The notes below the pieces were generated by a model that ran no database searches, had not been told where the DNA came from, and saw nothing but the letters and a program-made list of their open reading frames with translations. Made by a program: the position numbers and the translations under genes. From JASGDC01 sp047608145 (GTDB lineage Bacteria; Actinomycetota; Actinomycetes; Actinomycetales; Micrococcaceae): a stretch of DNA of 37,406 nucleotides. Positions within the stretch are counted from its first letter, which is position 1; every line of letters begins with the position of its first letter. This document shows, piece after piece, positions 28,141 through 36,603 of the stretch. The stretch spans positions 1 through 37,406 of the forward strand of contig JASGDC010000018.1 of NCBI GenBank assembly GCA_047608145.1, given 5' to 3'.

Positions 28141-28244
28141 TTGAATTAACGCCTTAGATGCCTTATCTTTTAAGTAAGATAACTTTTTCAAAGTGACTAA
28201 TTAAAGTTAATCAGTCACCTATGACAAAAATTCTCGAAAGAGAA
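28141..28244 (+). promoter_or_regulatory. Candidate lexA promoter and upstream palindrome
   Basis: TTGAAT (28141-28146) and TATCTT (28164-28169) lie 17 bp apart. A short palindrome TTCTCGAAAGAGAA (28231-28244) sits just before the ribosome site AGAGG of lexA. It is not a good SOS-box match, so its role is uncertain. Confidence 0.3.
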
Positions 28245-28260
28245 AAAGAGGTAAGAAATA

Positions 28261-28926
28261 ATGGCAAAACGCGGCTTGACTGTAAGGCAACGTTCGATTT
28301 TAGAAACAATTCAAAGGTCGATTGAAACTAAAGGTTATCCACCTAGTATGCGTGAAATCGGAAATATTGTAGGACTTGCTTCTTTGTCATCAGTTACCCA
28401 TCAATTAGGTCAGTTGGAAAAGAACGGTTATATTCGCAGAGATCCAAAGCGTCCTCGTGCGATGGAAATTCTGAAACCACTTGCATTAGATGGCAGTGAA
28501 GAGAATAAAGAATCTCGTGAAATTATTCCGCCTAGGTTGGACACTTCAGCAGACATAGCCACAGTTCCATTAGTGGGTCAGATTGCTGCCGGTAATCCTA
28601 TTCTTGCTGAGCAACATGTGGAAGACATGATGCCGCTACCTCGACAATTAGTTGGCCAGGGTGAATTATTCATGCTTAAAGTTGTCGGCGAATCAATGAT
28701 TGATGCTGCAATTTGTGATGGCGACTGGGTCGTAGTCCGCTCACAGCAAGAAGTTAATAATGGTGAAATTTGTGCAGCATTGTTAGACGATGAAGCTACT
28801 GTGAAAACTTTCAAAAAGCGTGATGGACATGTCTGGCTACTACCGCAGAACACACAATTTGAACCAATTCTGGGTGACGAAGCAAAGATTATGGGTAAAG
28901 TGGTTTCCGTGTTACGTAGTCTATAA
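28261..28926 (+). CDS. lexA: SOS repressor LexA
   Basis: LexA represses DNA-damage genes and cleaves itself when RecA filaments form. The 221-residue protein has the N-terminal winged helix (about 1-70, with GYPPSMREIG and SSVTHQLGQLEKNGYI). The cleavage site is Ala110-Gly111 in VGQIAAGNP, the catalytic Ser145 is in VGESM, and Lys182 is in EATVKTFK. All residues needed for autoproteolysis are present. It starts at the ATG after AGAGG, with the start MAKRGLTVRQ typical of actinobacterial LexA. It is divergent from the LysM gene and convergent with dinG, ending 4 bp from the dinG stop. Confidence 0.96.
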   Translation: MAKRGLTVRQRSILETIQRSIETKGYPPSMREIGNIVGLASLSSVTHQLGQLEKNGYIRRDPKRPRAMEILKPLALDGSEENKESREIIPPRLDTSADIATVPLVGQIAAGNPILAEQHVEDMMPLPRQLVGQGELFMLKVVGESMIDAAICDGDWVVVRSQQEVNNGEICAALLDDEATVKTFKKRDGHVWLLPQNTQFEPILGDEAKIMGKVVSVLRSL

Positions 28927-28930
28927 ACCA

Positions 28931-30886
28931 CTACTCTGCACTAGATAACCTGCTTAATGCCCCAACTACAGTTTCTTGGCTATTTGTGTACCAAAAATTT
29001 GGCATTGCCTTAACCATGAAACTTCCGTATCGCATTTTAGCCATTCGTGAGTCTAATACTGCGACTACGCCTTTATCGTCAATTGTCCTGATTAAACGTC
29101 CTGAGCCTTGGGCTAATCTTTTGGCAGCAATTGTGGCATTAACAGACATAAAGCCATTACCGCCAGCTTCACTAACTGCTCTATTGCGCGCATTAACTAA
29201 TGGATCATCTGGACGTGGGAATGGAATCCGATCTATTGTAACCATACGACAAGAATCTCCTGGGACATCTACTCCCTGCCACAAAGATAAGGTACCAAAT
29301 AAGCAAGCATTCCAATCATCGGCAAATTTAGCTACTAAGGCTGGAGTAGTATCTTCTCCTTGGCATAGGATTGGGTAATCGACTTGCTTTCGCATCCAGT
29401 CAGCAGCAAATTCAGCTCCATTTCTAGAGGAAAACAAACATAATGCTCCACCTTTTGATGCTTCAATTAGTAATTTAAGTTCTTCAAGAACTTCTTTACT
29501 AACACCCCTACCTGGAGTTGGTAAGTGTTTAGAGACATACAAGATACCTTGCTTTGGATAATTAAAAGGTGAACCAGCGTCAAGTGCTTTGTAGTCTTCA
29601 GATTTGGTAAACCCAAGGGATTTAGCCAAAGGTTCAAAGGAGCCACCAAGAACCAAAGTAGCACTAGTGGCAACTACAGTTTTCTCACGGAAAAGTTCCG
29701 AAGCTAAAACATAAGCTACATTTAACGGAGCATAGTGAATCGTAGCAGGGTCATTTTTGTCATCGCCTTTATTAAACCAAAGCACTAACTTAGCACCATT
29801 AATCTTACCTTTAATGATGTTCTCGCACACTACCTGTAGCTCTTGAACTCGAGCACGTGATAGCTGCCGATTAGTGTCCTTATTATCTTCTTTTTTAGAT
29901 TCACGAAGCACTGCTTGAGAACTTAATAAAATACTATTTAATATTTCCAAAAGATTTTGTGGCACATTTTCTTGAAGACCAGGCTCCACATTAAATAAAT
30001 AATCGTTTAATCTATCCACAGCTTTCGCAAAACGGTCACCTTCTTGTGGCGCAAACCTAGCGATACTTTTCACTGCACTACCAGCTGTAGCTATTGAAAG
30101 CTGTGCACTCATTGCACCAGTAACTCGATCTTCAAGTTCATGAGCCTCATCAATTATCGCTACATCCCATTCTGGCAAAATATTGGAATCCCCAAAAGTG
30201 CCAGCAGCCAAAAACGCATGGTTAGTAACTACAATGTCAGCTTCTCTAGCATCGTTACGACTTAATTCTGTGAAACATTCCGCGAAAAATGGACATTTGC
30301 TACCAATACATTCATTGGCATTGACCGAGAAGTTTTTCCAAGTTTCGTCACTAACTCCTGGTTTTAATTCGTCACGATCACCAGTGGCAGTTTTTTCTGC
30401 CCACTCATAGATCCGCTTTGACTCTCGCTCTAGACGGGTTTTAAGCTGAGATTTACTTGGCTTTTTTGGTTCTAATTCTGTAAATAAGTCATCTTGCTTA
30501 GGCTCTTCATCATACCCACCTTTAAGCTTATGCAGACATAAATAATTGGCTCTACCTTTTGCCAAAACTACTTTCGGAGGGTGCGCTATTTGATCCTTAA
30601 GCGTTTTAATTAACTCAGGTAAATCACGTTTAATAATTTGATTTTGCAATGCTAACGTTGCTGTCGCCACCAACATTGGGTTTTCCTGTTTACCTACCTG
30701 TTCTAATGCAGGCACTAGATAAGCTAAAGACTTTCCAGTACCAGTGCCAGCCTGCACTAATAAATGCTCTTGTTTTTCAATAGCTTCAGTGACAGCCTTG
30801 GCCATCATAATTTGACCAGGGCGCTCCTGTCCGCCAAGCGCATCCACTGCAGTTTCCAGCATCGCTAGCATTGCTTTTTCACTCAT
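28931..30886 (-). CDS. dinG: DinG-family ATP-dependent helicase
   Basis: DinG-like proteins are 5'-3' superfamily 2 helicases related to XPD that resolve R-loops, forks and other structures. The 651-residue chain has Walker A AGTGTGKS (46-53) and DEAH at 246-249. It also has four cysteines (117, 193, 198, 204; CIGSKCPFFAEC) in the position of the XPD-type iron-sulfur cluster. Late motifs LFGTLSLWQGVDVPG and QGSGRLIRT are present. It begins directly after the hflX stop, with no gap, so the two are co-transcribed and probably coupled. It ends 4 bp from the lexA stop. No LexA site was noticed in front of it, so SOS control would have to act through the hflX promoter. Confidence 0.93.
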   Translation of the reverse strand: MSEKAMLAMLETAVDALGGQERPGQIMMAKAVTEAIEKQEHLLVQAGTGTGKSLAYLVPALEQVGKQENPMLVATATLALQNQIIKRDLPELIKTLKDQIAHPPKVVLAKGRANYLCLHKLKGGYDEEPKQDDLFTELEPKKPSKSQLKTRLERESKRIYEWAEKTATGDRDELKPGVSDETWKNFSVNANECIGSKCPFFAECFTELSRNDAREADIVVTNHAFLAAGTFGDSNILPEWDVAIIDEAHELEDRVTGAMSAQLSIATAGSAVKSIARFAPQEGDRFAKAVDRLNDYLFNVEPGLQENVPQNLLEILNSILLSSQAVLRESKKEDNKDTNRQLSRARVQELQVVCENIIKGKINGAKLVLWFNKGDDKNDPATIHYAPLNVAYVLASELFREKTVVATSATLVLGGSFEPLAKSLGFTKSEDYKALDAGSPFNYPKQGILYVSKHLPTPGRGVSKEVLEELKLLIEASKGGALCLFSSRNGAEFAADWMRKQVDYPILCQGEDTTPALVAKFADDWNACLFGTLSLWQGVDVPGDSCRMVTIDRIPFPRPDDPLVNARNRAVSEAGGNGFMSVNATIAAKRLAQGSGRLIRTIDDKGVVAVLDSRMAKMRYGSFMVKAMPNFWYTNSQETVVGALSRLSSAE

Positions 30887-32287
30887 TTAAACTTGATATT
30901 CCTTAAGTTGGGATAGTAAATCACGGTGAACTTTTGCGTGTAGATAAGTACCCTCGTTACGATGTTCCACTTCAAGCACTTCACCATTTTCATGGATTTG
31001 GCTCACAAGATTACCTTTGTCATATGGAAGCACTACATGCACTACAATCTCAGGCCTAGGAATATGTTTTGAGATTAACTGCTCTAATTCCTCAATACCT
31101 TCGCCAGTACGAGTAGAGACTACTGCATGATACTTCTCTTTGTGTTTAACTCTTGCCAGCACGAATGGGTCAGCAATATCAGCTTTATTGAGCACAATAA
31201 TCTCTGGAATATCACGTGCTCCAATCTCACGGAATACTTCACGTACCGATGAAATTTGACCTTCAGGGTCTGGATGCGAAGCATCAACTACATGCAATAT
31301 TAAATCTGCATCTTCCACTTCTTCCAAGGTAGAGCGGAAAGCCTCCACTAACTGCGTAGGTAAATTCCGCACAAATCCAACTGTGTCTGACAAAGTGTAC
31401 ACTTGCCCATCTTCAGTTTCTGCTTTACGAACAGTGGGATCCAAAGTCGCAAACAACGCATTTTCCACCAGCACTCCAGCATGAGTCAGTCGGTTTAATA
31501 ATGAAGACTTACCAGCATTGGTATAACCTGCAATAACTATTGATGGAATTTGATTACGTTTACGATTTTTGCGTTTAGCTTCACGTGCTGGTTTCATTGC
31601 GGCAATATCCTTGCGCAACTTAGCCATTCGTTTGTGAATCTTACGACGGTCTAACTCAATCTGTGTCTCACCAGGACCACGAGAGCCGATACCGCCACCG
31701 GCGACACCGACACGCCCACCAGCTTGGCGAGATAGGGATTCACCCCAACCACGCAAACGTGGCAGCATGTATTCCATCTGTGCATATTCTACTTGCGCCT
31801 TACCTTCACGGGACTTCGCATGTTGTGAGAAAATATCCAAAATTAAAGCAGTGCGATCAATTACTTTAATTTTAATAATGTCTTCAAGCCCACGACGTTG
31901 GCTAGGAGCCAATTCATCATCGACAATCACTGTATCTGCACCTTTAGCACGCACAATATCTCGAATTTCTTGTGCTTTACCGGCACCGAAATACGTACCA
32001 GAATCTGGTTTTAATCTACGCTGAACTACGGCATCTAATACTTCTGAGCCAGCAGTTTCGGCTAATGCTTCTAACTCCAAAAGTGAGTTAATAACTTCTT
32101 GCTCACTCTGAGTGGTACGTAAAGCAGCGACTACTACTTTTTCCAAACGTAACTGGCGGTACTCTACTTCGCTGACATCTTCAAGCTCAGTAGAGTGTGT
32201 TTGCGTCCTACGCAATGCTCGACGCTCTTCTAAGTCTTGTTGAATACCATCAAAACTTGAGCGCTCATCTTCCAAAGGAGTAAGCAC
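30887..32287 (-). CDS. hflX: Ribosome-associated GTPase HflX
   Basis: HflX is a GTPase that binds the large ribosomal subunit and splits stalled ribosomes. Motifs are clear: the HflX domain SGTYFGAGKAQEI (96-108), the glycine-rich linker GGIGSRGPGETQIE, G1 GYTNAGKS at 254-261, G3 DTVGF, and G4 NKAD. The length shown begins at a GTG (32287) with no visible ribosome site. The frame stays open for 36 more codons upstream, and that stretch looks coding (ELEAIVGRVLKRSE), but it has no ATG, GTG or TTG. An ATT at 32392 lies 8 bases after AGGAAG and would give about 501 residues. Either the gene starts at a rare ATT, or the 5' end has shifted frame. The product overlaps no neighbour but abuts dinG. 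Confidence 0.93.
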   Translation of the reverse strand: MLTPLEDERSSFDGIQQDLEERRALRRTQTHSTELEDVSEVEYRQLRLEKVVVAALRTTQSEQEVINSLLELEALAETAGSEVLDAVVQRRLKPDSGTYFGAGKAQEIRDIVRAKGADTVIVDDELAPSQRRGLEDIIKIKVIDRTALILDIFSQHAKSREGKAQVEYAQMEYMLPRLRGWGESLSRQAGGRVGVAGGGIGSRGPGETQIELDRRKIHKRMAKLRKDIAAMKPAREAKRKNRKRNQIPSIVIAGYTNAGKSSLLNRLTHAGVLVENALFATLDPTVRKAETEDGQVYTLSDTVGFVRNLPTQLVEAFRSTLEEVEDADLILHVVDASHPDPEGQISSVREVFREIGARDIPEIIVLNKADIADPFVLARVKHKEKYHAVVSTRTGEGIEELEQLISKHIPRPEIVVHVVLPYDKGNLVSQIHENGEVLEVEHRNEGTYLHAKVHRDLLSQLKEYQV

Positions 32288-32503
32288 TAATGAACGTTTA
32301 GGGTTTTCAGAGCGTTTCAGGACTCGGCCAACTATTGCTTCGAGCTCTTTTTCATTTGGCTCTTGGTTTTTTGGGAAATCTTTTTCTGTAATGTTTTTGT
32401 CTTCCTACATATTGTCATTACCTCTATTCTATACTTTGCTCATGACATTTTGCACTTAAATCTCAATGAATGCTTTTAGTTTGTCCTACCGAACTCTTAA
32501 AGT

Positions 32504-32569
32504 CGATAAAATGAAAATTCTGAACCGATAAAATGCAAATTTGAAGACGATAGAATGAAAATATGCTAG
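32504..32569 (+). repeat. Three 22-bp direct repeats before the ATPase gene
   Basis: CGATAAAATG at 32504, CGATAAAATG at 32526 and CGATAGAATG at 32548 recur with an exact 22-bp period. The AT-rich filler is partly conserved (AAAATT, CAAATT, AAAATA). The array ends 10 bp before the ATPase ATG at 32580. A 22-bp spacing puts the copies on one face of the helix, as for cooperative operators. Each core also contains a -10-like TAAAAT or TAGAAT. Confidence 0.85.
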
Positions 32570-32579
32570 GCTTATTCAT

Positions 32580-33815
32580 ATGAACAACAAGGTAATAAAG
32601 CCTCGAGATGTTTCAGAAGAAATTGATGCACTTTTTAATCATACGAGTGTTATAAAATTGCAAGGTGCTAGACAAGTTGGCAAAAGTACTATTGCCAAAA
32701 ATGTTTGCGAGAAATATGGAGGCTTCTATACTACTTTAGATGATGACATAACGTTTAAATACGCTAAACAAAATCCTAAAGATTTTGTAAGCCAAGCAGA
32801 TGGTGGACTTCTTGTAATTGATGAAGTCCAATTATTACCACAACTAATGGGAAATATTAAATTAATTGTTGATGAAATTAGCGATGACTCAAAATTTATC
32901 GTTACTAGCAGTGTTTCCCTTTTGGGACTCGATAAAACACGAGATTCACTAGCTGGACGTATTTTTAATATTGATGTTTTCCCTTTTTCCGTCCCAGAAA
33001 AAATTCATGCTCAGAATAATCTCCCAGTCTTACTTGAGGACCCAATAAGACCTGAAACCTCAAAAACACCAAGAAAAGATTATATATCCTTAATTCTTAA
33101 AGGTGGTTACCCCGTATTTAACGAAATTAACCATAACAAGGCTTCACTAGCTTGGGCAGAAAGCTACATTCAACTTTTATCACAACATGAAGCAGTTTTA
33201 GTAAAAGAAAATGTAGACCAAAATAAATTTGTACAATTATTTAGAGGTTTATGTGCACTAACAACAAAAGAACTGAATAAAGAACAAGGTAGTAAATTTG
33301 GGCTTTCTAGGTATTTATTTGAAGAATATTTGAATATTTATAAAAGACTATTTTTGCTTCATGAGATACCAGCTTGGCACAATAACTTACTTAAAAAAGC
33401 AGTGTCAAAAAGCAAGATCTGTATTAATGACAGTGGACTAGCACTTGCCATAAACAAAATTACAGAAGACACCATTAATAACAAACATTATAATTGCCTT
33501 GGCGCAGCTACAGAAACTTTTGTAATTAATGAAATTAAAAAACAAATTTCTTATACGGATTTGCCCTATCACCTTTATCATTTCAGAGATTCTGATAAAC
33601 ATGAGATTGACCTAATTTTAGAAGATAATTTTGGCTCAATCATTGCTATTGAAATTAAATCCAAAAGTACATTTAATACAAGTGATATTAAACACTTAAA
33701 ATGGCTACAGGGTAAAATCGGCAATCAGTTTAAGCGAGGAATAGTCTTTTACACTGGTGAACAGCAATTTGAAGCAGTACCAGGTATTTACATAGTGCCA
33801 ATAGATCAGATGTAG
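32580..33815 (+). CDS. AAA-family ATPase with DUF4143 domain, intact
   Basis: This 411-residue protein belongs to the widespread AAA_14/DUF4143 group. Walker A is GARQVGKS (29-36), Walker B plus glutamate is LLVIDEVQ (77-84), and a sensor-like TSSVSLL follows. The C-terminal DUF4143 region ends in a restriction-nuclease-like core, HEIDLIL (Asp344) and IAIEIKSKS (Glu358, Lys360), the D...ExK pattern. The biological role of the family is unresolved; toxin-antitoxin, DNA and mobile-element roles have been suggested. It is AT-rich, preceded by three 22-bp repeats and a weak AGG ribosome site, and it interrupts hflX and the methyltransferase gene, which I expect to be close neighbours in related genomes. 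A damaged relative and a short relic lie 2-3 kb downstream. Confidence 0.85.
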   Translation: MNNKVIKPRDVSEEIDALFNHTSVIKLQGARQVGKSTIAKNVCEKYGGFYTTLDDDITFKYAKQNPKDFVSQADGGLLVIDEVQLLPQLMGNIKLIVDEISDDSKFIVTSSVSLLGLDKTRDSLAGRIFNIDVFPFSVPEKIHAQNNLPVLLEDPIRPETSKTPRKDYISLILKGGYPVFNEINHNKASLAWAESYIQLLSQHEAVLVKENVDQNKFVQLFRGLCALTTKELNKEQGSKFGLSRYLFEEYLNIYKRLFLLHEIPAWHNNLLKKAVSKSKICINDSGLALAINKITEDTINNKHYNCLGAATETFVINEIKKQISYTDLPYHLYHFRDSDKHEIDLILEDNFGSIIAIEIKSKSTFNTSDIKHLKWLQGKIGNQFKRGIVFYTGEQQFEAVPGIYIVPIDQM

Positions 33816-33831
33816 GTTAGGAAATAATTTT

Positions 33832-34428
33832 ATGAATGACCATTATTTTTCAGTGAATCCTACCAGTACCCAAAAGCCTAAAAATATTAAGGTGCAATTA
33901 AACGGCCGCACTTATACTTTACAAACTAGCTCCGGAGTATTTAGCCCTGGACATCTTGATACTGGTACAGCAGTTTTATTAAAGAATGTACCACCAGCTA
34001 AAGGTAACCAACTTCTTGATATCGGCTGCGGATGGGGACCAATAGCATTAACCATGGCATTACAATCTCCAAAGTCCACCGTATATGCAGTTGATGTAAA
34101 TGAACGATCATTAGAGTTAACGCAAACAAACGCAGAAAAAATAGAACTTGATAACATAAAAACTAATACACCTGAAGAAGTCCCAGCAGAACTTAAGTTT
34201 GATTTAATCTGGTCAAACCCACCAATTAAAGTTGGAAAAAAGGAATTGCACAATATCTTAAACACCTGGCTACCAAGACTAAACAAAGGTGGAACTGCCT
34301 ATCTAGTTGTGGCAAAAAAATTAGGAGCAGAATCACTTCTTAAATGGTTACAACATGAACATCCTTATATGACATGCACAAGGTATGCAAGGGATAAAGG
34401 GTTTCATGTGTTGAAAGTGCAAAACTAA
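33832..34428 (+). CDS. RsmC-like class I SAM methyltransferase
   Basis: This 198-residue methyltransferase has the SAM-binding motif LLDIGCGWGPIAL at 61-73, an acidic end of strand two at AVDVNERS, and the catalytic NPPIKVGK at 129-136. NPPI(K/R)xGK is typical of the actinobacterial relatives of RsmC, which methylates guanine 1207 of 16S rRNA. The N-terminal half of full RsmC is absent, as is common in this group. Target RNA is inferred from family only. It starts 16 bp after the ATPase gene. The ribosome site AGGAAA is good. It probably belongs to the core neighbourhood of hflX and not to the accessory insert. Confidence 0.85.
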   Translation: MNDHYFSVNPTSTQKPKNIKVQLNGRTYTLQTSSGVFSPGHLDTGTAVLLKNVPPAKGNQLLDIGCGWGPIALTMALQSPKSTVYAVDVNERSLELTQTNAEKIELDNIKTNTPEEVPAELKFDLIWSNPPIKVGKKELHNILNTWLPRLNKGGTAYLVVAKKLGAESLLKWLQHEHPYMTCTRYARDKGFHVLKVQN

Positions 34429-34577
34429 TCCTATTAAGTTCCTCTTCATACATAAGCGGCAGCTTACGCAGCCAAGAAATCAACTCAAGATAATCTGCAA
34501 GAATCTGTTGCTTAAAGGCATGATTCAATTTCTAACAGTACACAACAAATGAGTTAATATCTCAATTTTCATTCCAG

Positions 34578-34615
34578 ACTTTAAAAACTTTAGATAAATT
34601 TATAGTTTTTAAAGT
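34578..34615. promoter_or_regulatory. 12-bp inverted repeat before the broken ATPase gene
   Basis: ACTTTAAAAACT (34578-34589) is the exact complement of AGTTTTTAAAGT (34604-34615), with 14 bases between. A related motif follows twice as AAAGTATACTTAAA (34611) and AAAGTAAGCTTAAA (34641). The cluster lies 60 bp upstream of the GTG at 34676 and looks like an operator and promoter region. AT-richness makes chance palindromes more likely. Confidence 0.4.
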
Positions 34616-34675
34616 ATACTTAAAGAACTTCACAAGTTTTCAAAGTAAGCTTAAATAAAACCAGAAAGGCTACTT

Positions 34676-35859
34676 GTGATACAACGTCTAGAATATATAG
34701 ACCACCTTAAAAAACTTAGGGATAAGCATTTTATCAAGGTAATCACCGGTGTGCGCAGATGTGGCAAATCTACTTTACTCCAACAATTTCAAGAGTACTT
34801 AGAGACTACAGGCATTGACAAAAGTTGCATACTCTCCATTAACTTTGAAGATCTAGAGTACGAACACCTCATAGATTATAAGAAATTGCACGAATATGTT
34901 CTAGACAAGATAGTAAAAGACAAAAAAATTATGTATTCCTTGACGAAGTTCAACTAGTCCCAGAATTCCAAAAGACTGTGAATAGTCTGTTTCTTAGGGA
35001 AAATATTGACCTGTACATAACTGGGTCTAATGCTTCTTTACTCTCTGGGGAATTAGCAACATTACTTTCAGGGCGGTACGTCGAGATGAACATCTTGCCA
35101 CTATCTTTCAAAGAATACTCTGAAATGTCAGGCTTGAGAAAACAAGATGCTTGGGACCACTACTTCGAATACGGTGGTTTCCCTTATGCAGCCACTCTGG
35201 AAAATGAAAAGGTTTACCGCGACTACTTACTTGGAATTTACAACACAGTACTGCTGAAAGATATCGTGTCAAGAAAAAATATTAAAGATATTACCCTCCT
35301 AGAAAGCGTAACTAAGTTTCTTTTTAACAACATAGGAAATACTGTTTCCTCCAAGAAGATTGCTGATACATTAACCAGCGAAGGTCGCAAGAGTAACTCA
35401 GTTACAGTGGAGAACTATATTAAAGCACTTGAGAGCTCATTTATCCTCTATAAAGCTCGCCGGTTTGACGTTAAGGGAAAAAACCATCTTAAATCTCTAG
35501 AAAAATACTATATAGTAGATATGGGCTTGAGAAAAGTCCTTGTGGGTGACAAGAAAAAAGACTACGGACACATACTGGAAAATATTGTGTACCTGGAGCT
35601 AATTCGTCGTGGCTATAAAGTATCGATAGGTAAGGTCGACGACAAAGAAATAGACTTCATCGCTGAGAAATCAGGTGATATACAATATATTCAAGTTGCA
35701 ACCACAGTCCTTGCCCCACAGACTCTTGAGCGAGAGCTAACCCCGCTAAAAGACATCAAAGATAACTACCCAAAAATGTTAATCACCCTTGACAAATCAA
35801 GCCAAGGCGAAGACGGTATCAAAGAGCTTAACGCAATAGATTGGCTCCTAGCTGATTAA
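34676..35859 (+). pseudogene. AAA/DUF4143 ATPase split by a frameshift at an A7 tract
   Basis: Two frames together encode a normal-looking ATPase of about 394 residues. The first (34676-34957) has Walker A GVRRCGKS (25-32) and then stops early. The second frame, reached by shifting back one base at the run of seven A residues (34922-34928), continues at once with NYVFLDEVQLVPEFQ, which is Walker B. It runs on through ITGSNASLL, SGRYVEM and the DUF4143 end EIDFIAE to a stop at 35859. The start is GTG after AAAGG. The break falls exactly in a homopolymer, so it may be a recent mutation, a switchable tract, or a sequencing error. The heptamer in frame is C-AAA-AAA, not the ideal A-AAA-AAX of programmed -1 shifting. 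It is a different subfamily from the 32580 protein. Confidence 0.8.
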
Positions 35860-35904
35860 AATATTCTTCTAAAGCAGCTATGTTAAAGCTCTTCGCGCAA
35901 AAAT

Positions 35905-36051
35905 AACCTCCCAGCCTTACTAGAAGACTTCAAAACCCCCAGAAAAGATTACACATCTTTAATTCTTGAAGGTGGCTATCCTATTTTTAACTAAATTAAC
36001 AATAATAAAGATTCCTTAACTTGGGCATACAAAACTAATATATTCTGTTAG
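35905..36051 (+). pseudogene. Relic of a third DUF4143 ATPase
   Basis: In one frame this short stretch reads NLPALLED, then KTPRKDYTSLILEGGYPIFN, a TAA stop at 35992-35994, and INNNKDSLTWA. The intact ATPase at 32580 has NLPVLLED...KTPRKDYISLILKGGYPVFNEINHNKASLAWA. The stop sits where the intact gene has a Glu codon (GAA to TAA), and seven codons are missing after LED. It is therefore a decayed fragment of a close paralogue of the intact gene, matching its residues of roughly 148-195. Nothing of the ATPase half remains. Confidence 0.85.
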
Positions 36052-36084
36052 TTTTCAAAGAATTTTCGTGATTGGCATAATAAA

Positions 36085-36398
36085 TTATGGCAACGGTGTT
36101 GAATCGAAGTTATTTTTTAGCTTTATTCTGTATAGGTTAAAGAAAGATTTTGATAGAGATAAGATAAATAATGTTGTCGCAATAATTGCTATCACTAAAT
36201 TTCTACCTCCAAGTCCTACTAATAAAAATGAAAGAAAGTTTACTACGACTGGATATTAAAGTTGCAAGAATGCTCTCGCCTGTTATCCCTCCATAAAAAT
36301 CTTTCTTCGAATAAATAGAACTGAAATAAATTAAGAATAATAAAAGTATAAAAGCAATGATTATTATAGAAACCCTGATTTATCTGGACTGATTCCAT
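36085..36398 (-). pseudogene. Degraded small membrane-protein gene
   Basis: No single frame is open, but successive minus-strand frames give coherent hydrophobic protein. An ATG at 36398 starts MESVQINQGFYN. A second frame then gives IIIIAFILLLFLIYFSSIYSK and GGITGESILATL. A third gives VVVNFLSFLLVGLGGRNL, IIATTLFILSLSKSF and a tail ending DSTPLP at TAA (36087-36085). Two frame changes would be needed. This looks like a two- or three-span membrane protein that has decayed. I do not recognise the family, and AT-rich DNA can imitate hydrophobic peptide, so certainty is limited. Confidence 0.42.
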
Positions 36399-36458
36399 CT
36401 TACCCAGTTATATTTCTATATATAAGTATATAGTAATTACCAATAAAGCTATAAAAGC

Positions 36459-36563
36459 ATGAAGATTAAAGTCCCAATGATATTTTTACTATTGATTCTG
36501 ATTTCTTTTCCATTTATCATACCTGCTTTCTGGATTTTAAAATCATATAAATATGGGGATTAG
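36459..36563 (+). CDS. Possible 34-residue single-span hydrophobic peptide
   Basis: An ATG at 36459 opens a frame reading MKIKVPMIFLLLILISF, then PFIIPAFWILKSYKYGD and TAG. It has a basic start, one strongly hydrophobic span and a polar end, the build of small membrane peptides and some type I toxins. No good ribosome site is visible, and the last codons lie in the hairpin that seems to end the surface-protein gene on the other strand. Translation is doubtful. Confidence 0.22.
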   Translation: MKIKVPMIFLLLILISFPFIIPAFWILKSYKYGD

Positions 36564-36583
36564 GTAAGGTGCACCCAATCCCC
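36555..36583 (-). terminator. Hairpin terminator of the surface-protein gene
   Basis: GGGGATT (36555-36561) pairs with AATCCCC (36577-36583). After one mismatch, GGT pairs with ACC, giving a stem of about 10 bp with a 7-base loop. It begins 21 bases after the surface-protein stop on the minus strand and is flanked by AT-rich DNA on both sides, so it may work in both directions. Confidence 0.6.
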
Positions 36584-36603
36584 TATTTATAAAAATTACT
36601 TAA

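Noticed and set aside
32504..32569. 22-bp repeats as a plasmid-type origin
   Set aside because: Only three short copies, no replication gene beside them, and flanked by core chromosomal genes.
34433..34528. Minus-strand frame starting MNHAFKQQILADYLE, about 32 codons before it enters the methyltransferase gene
   Set aside because: It has no recognised domain, and its last third overlaps a real gene on the other strand. It is at most a remnant.
34922..34928. A7 as a programmed -1 ribosomal frameshift
   Set aside because: The in-frame heptamer is C-AAA-AAA, so the first codon does not re-pair well, and I saw no downstream stimulatory stem. Mutation or tract variation is simpler.
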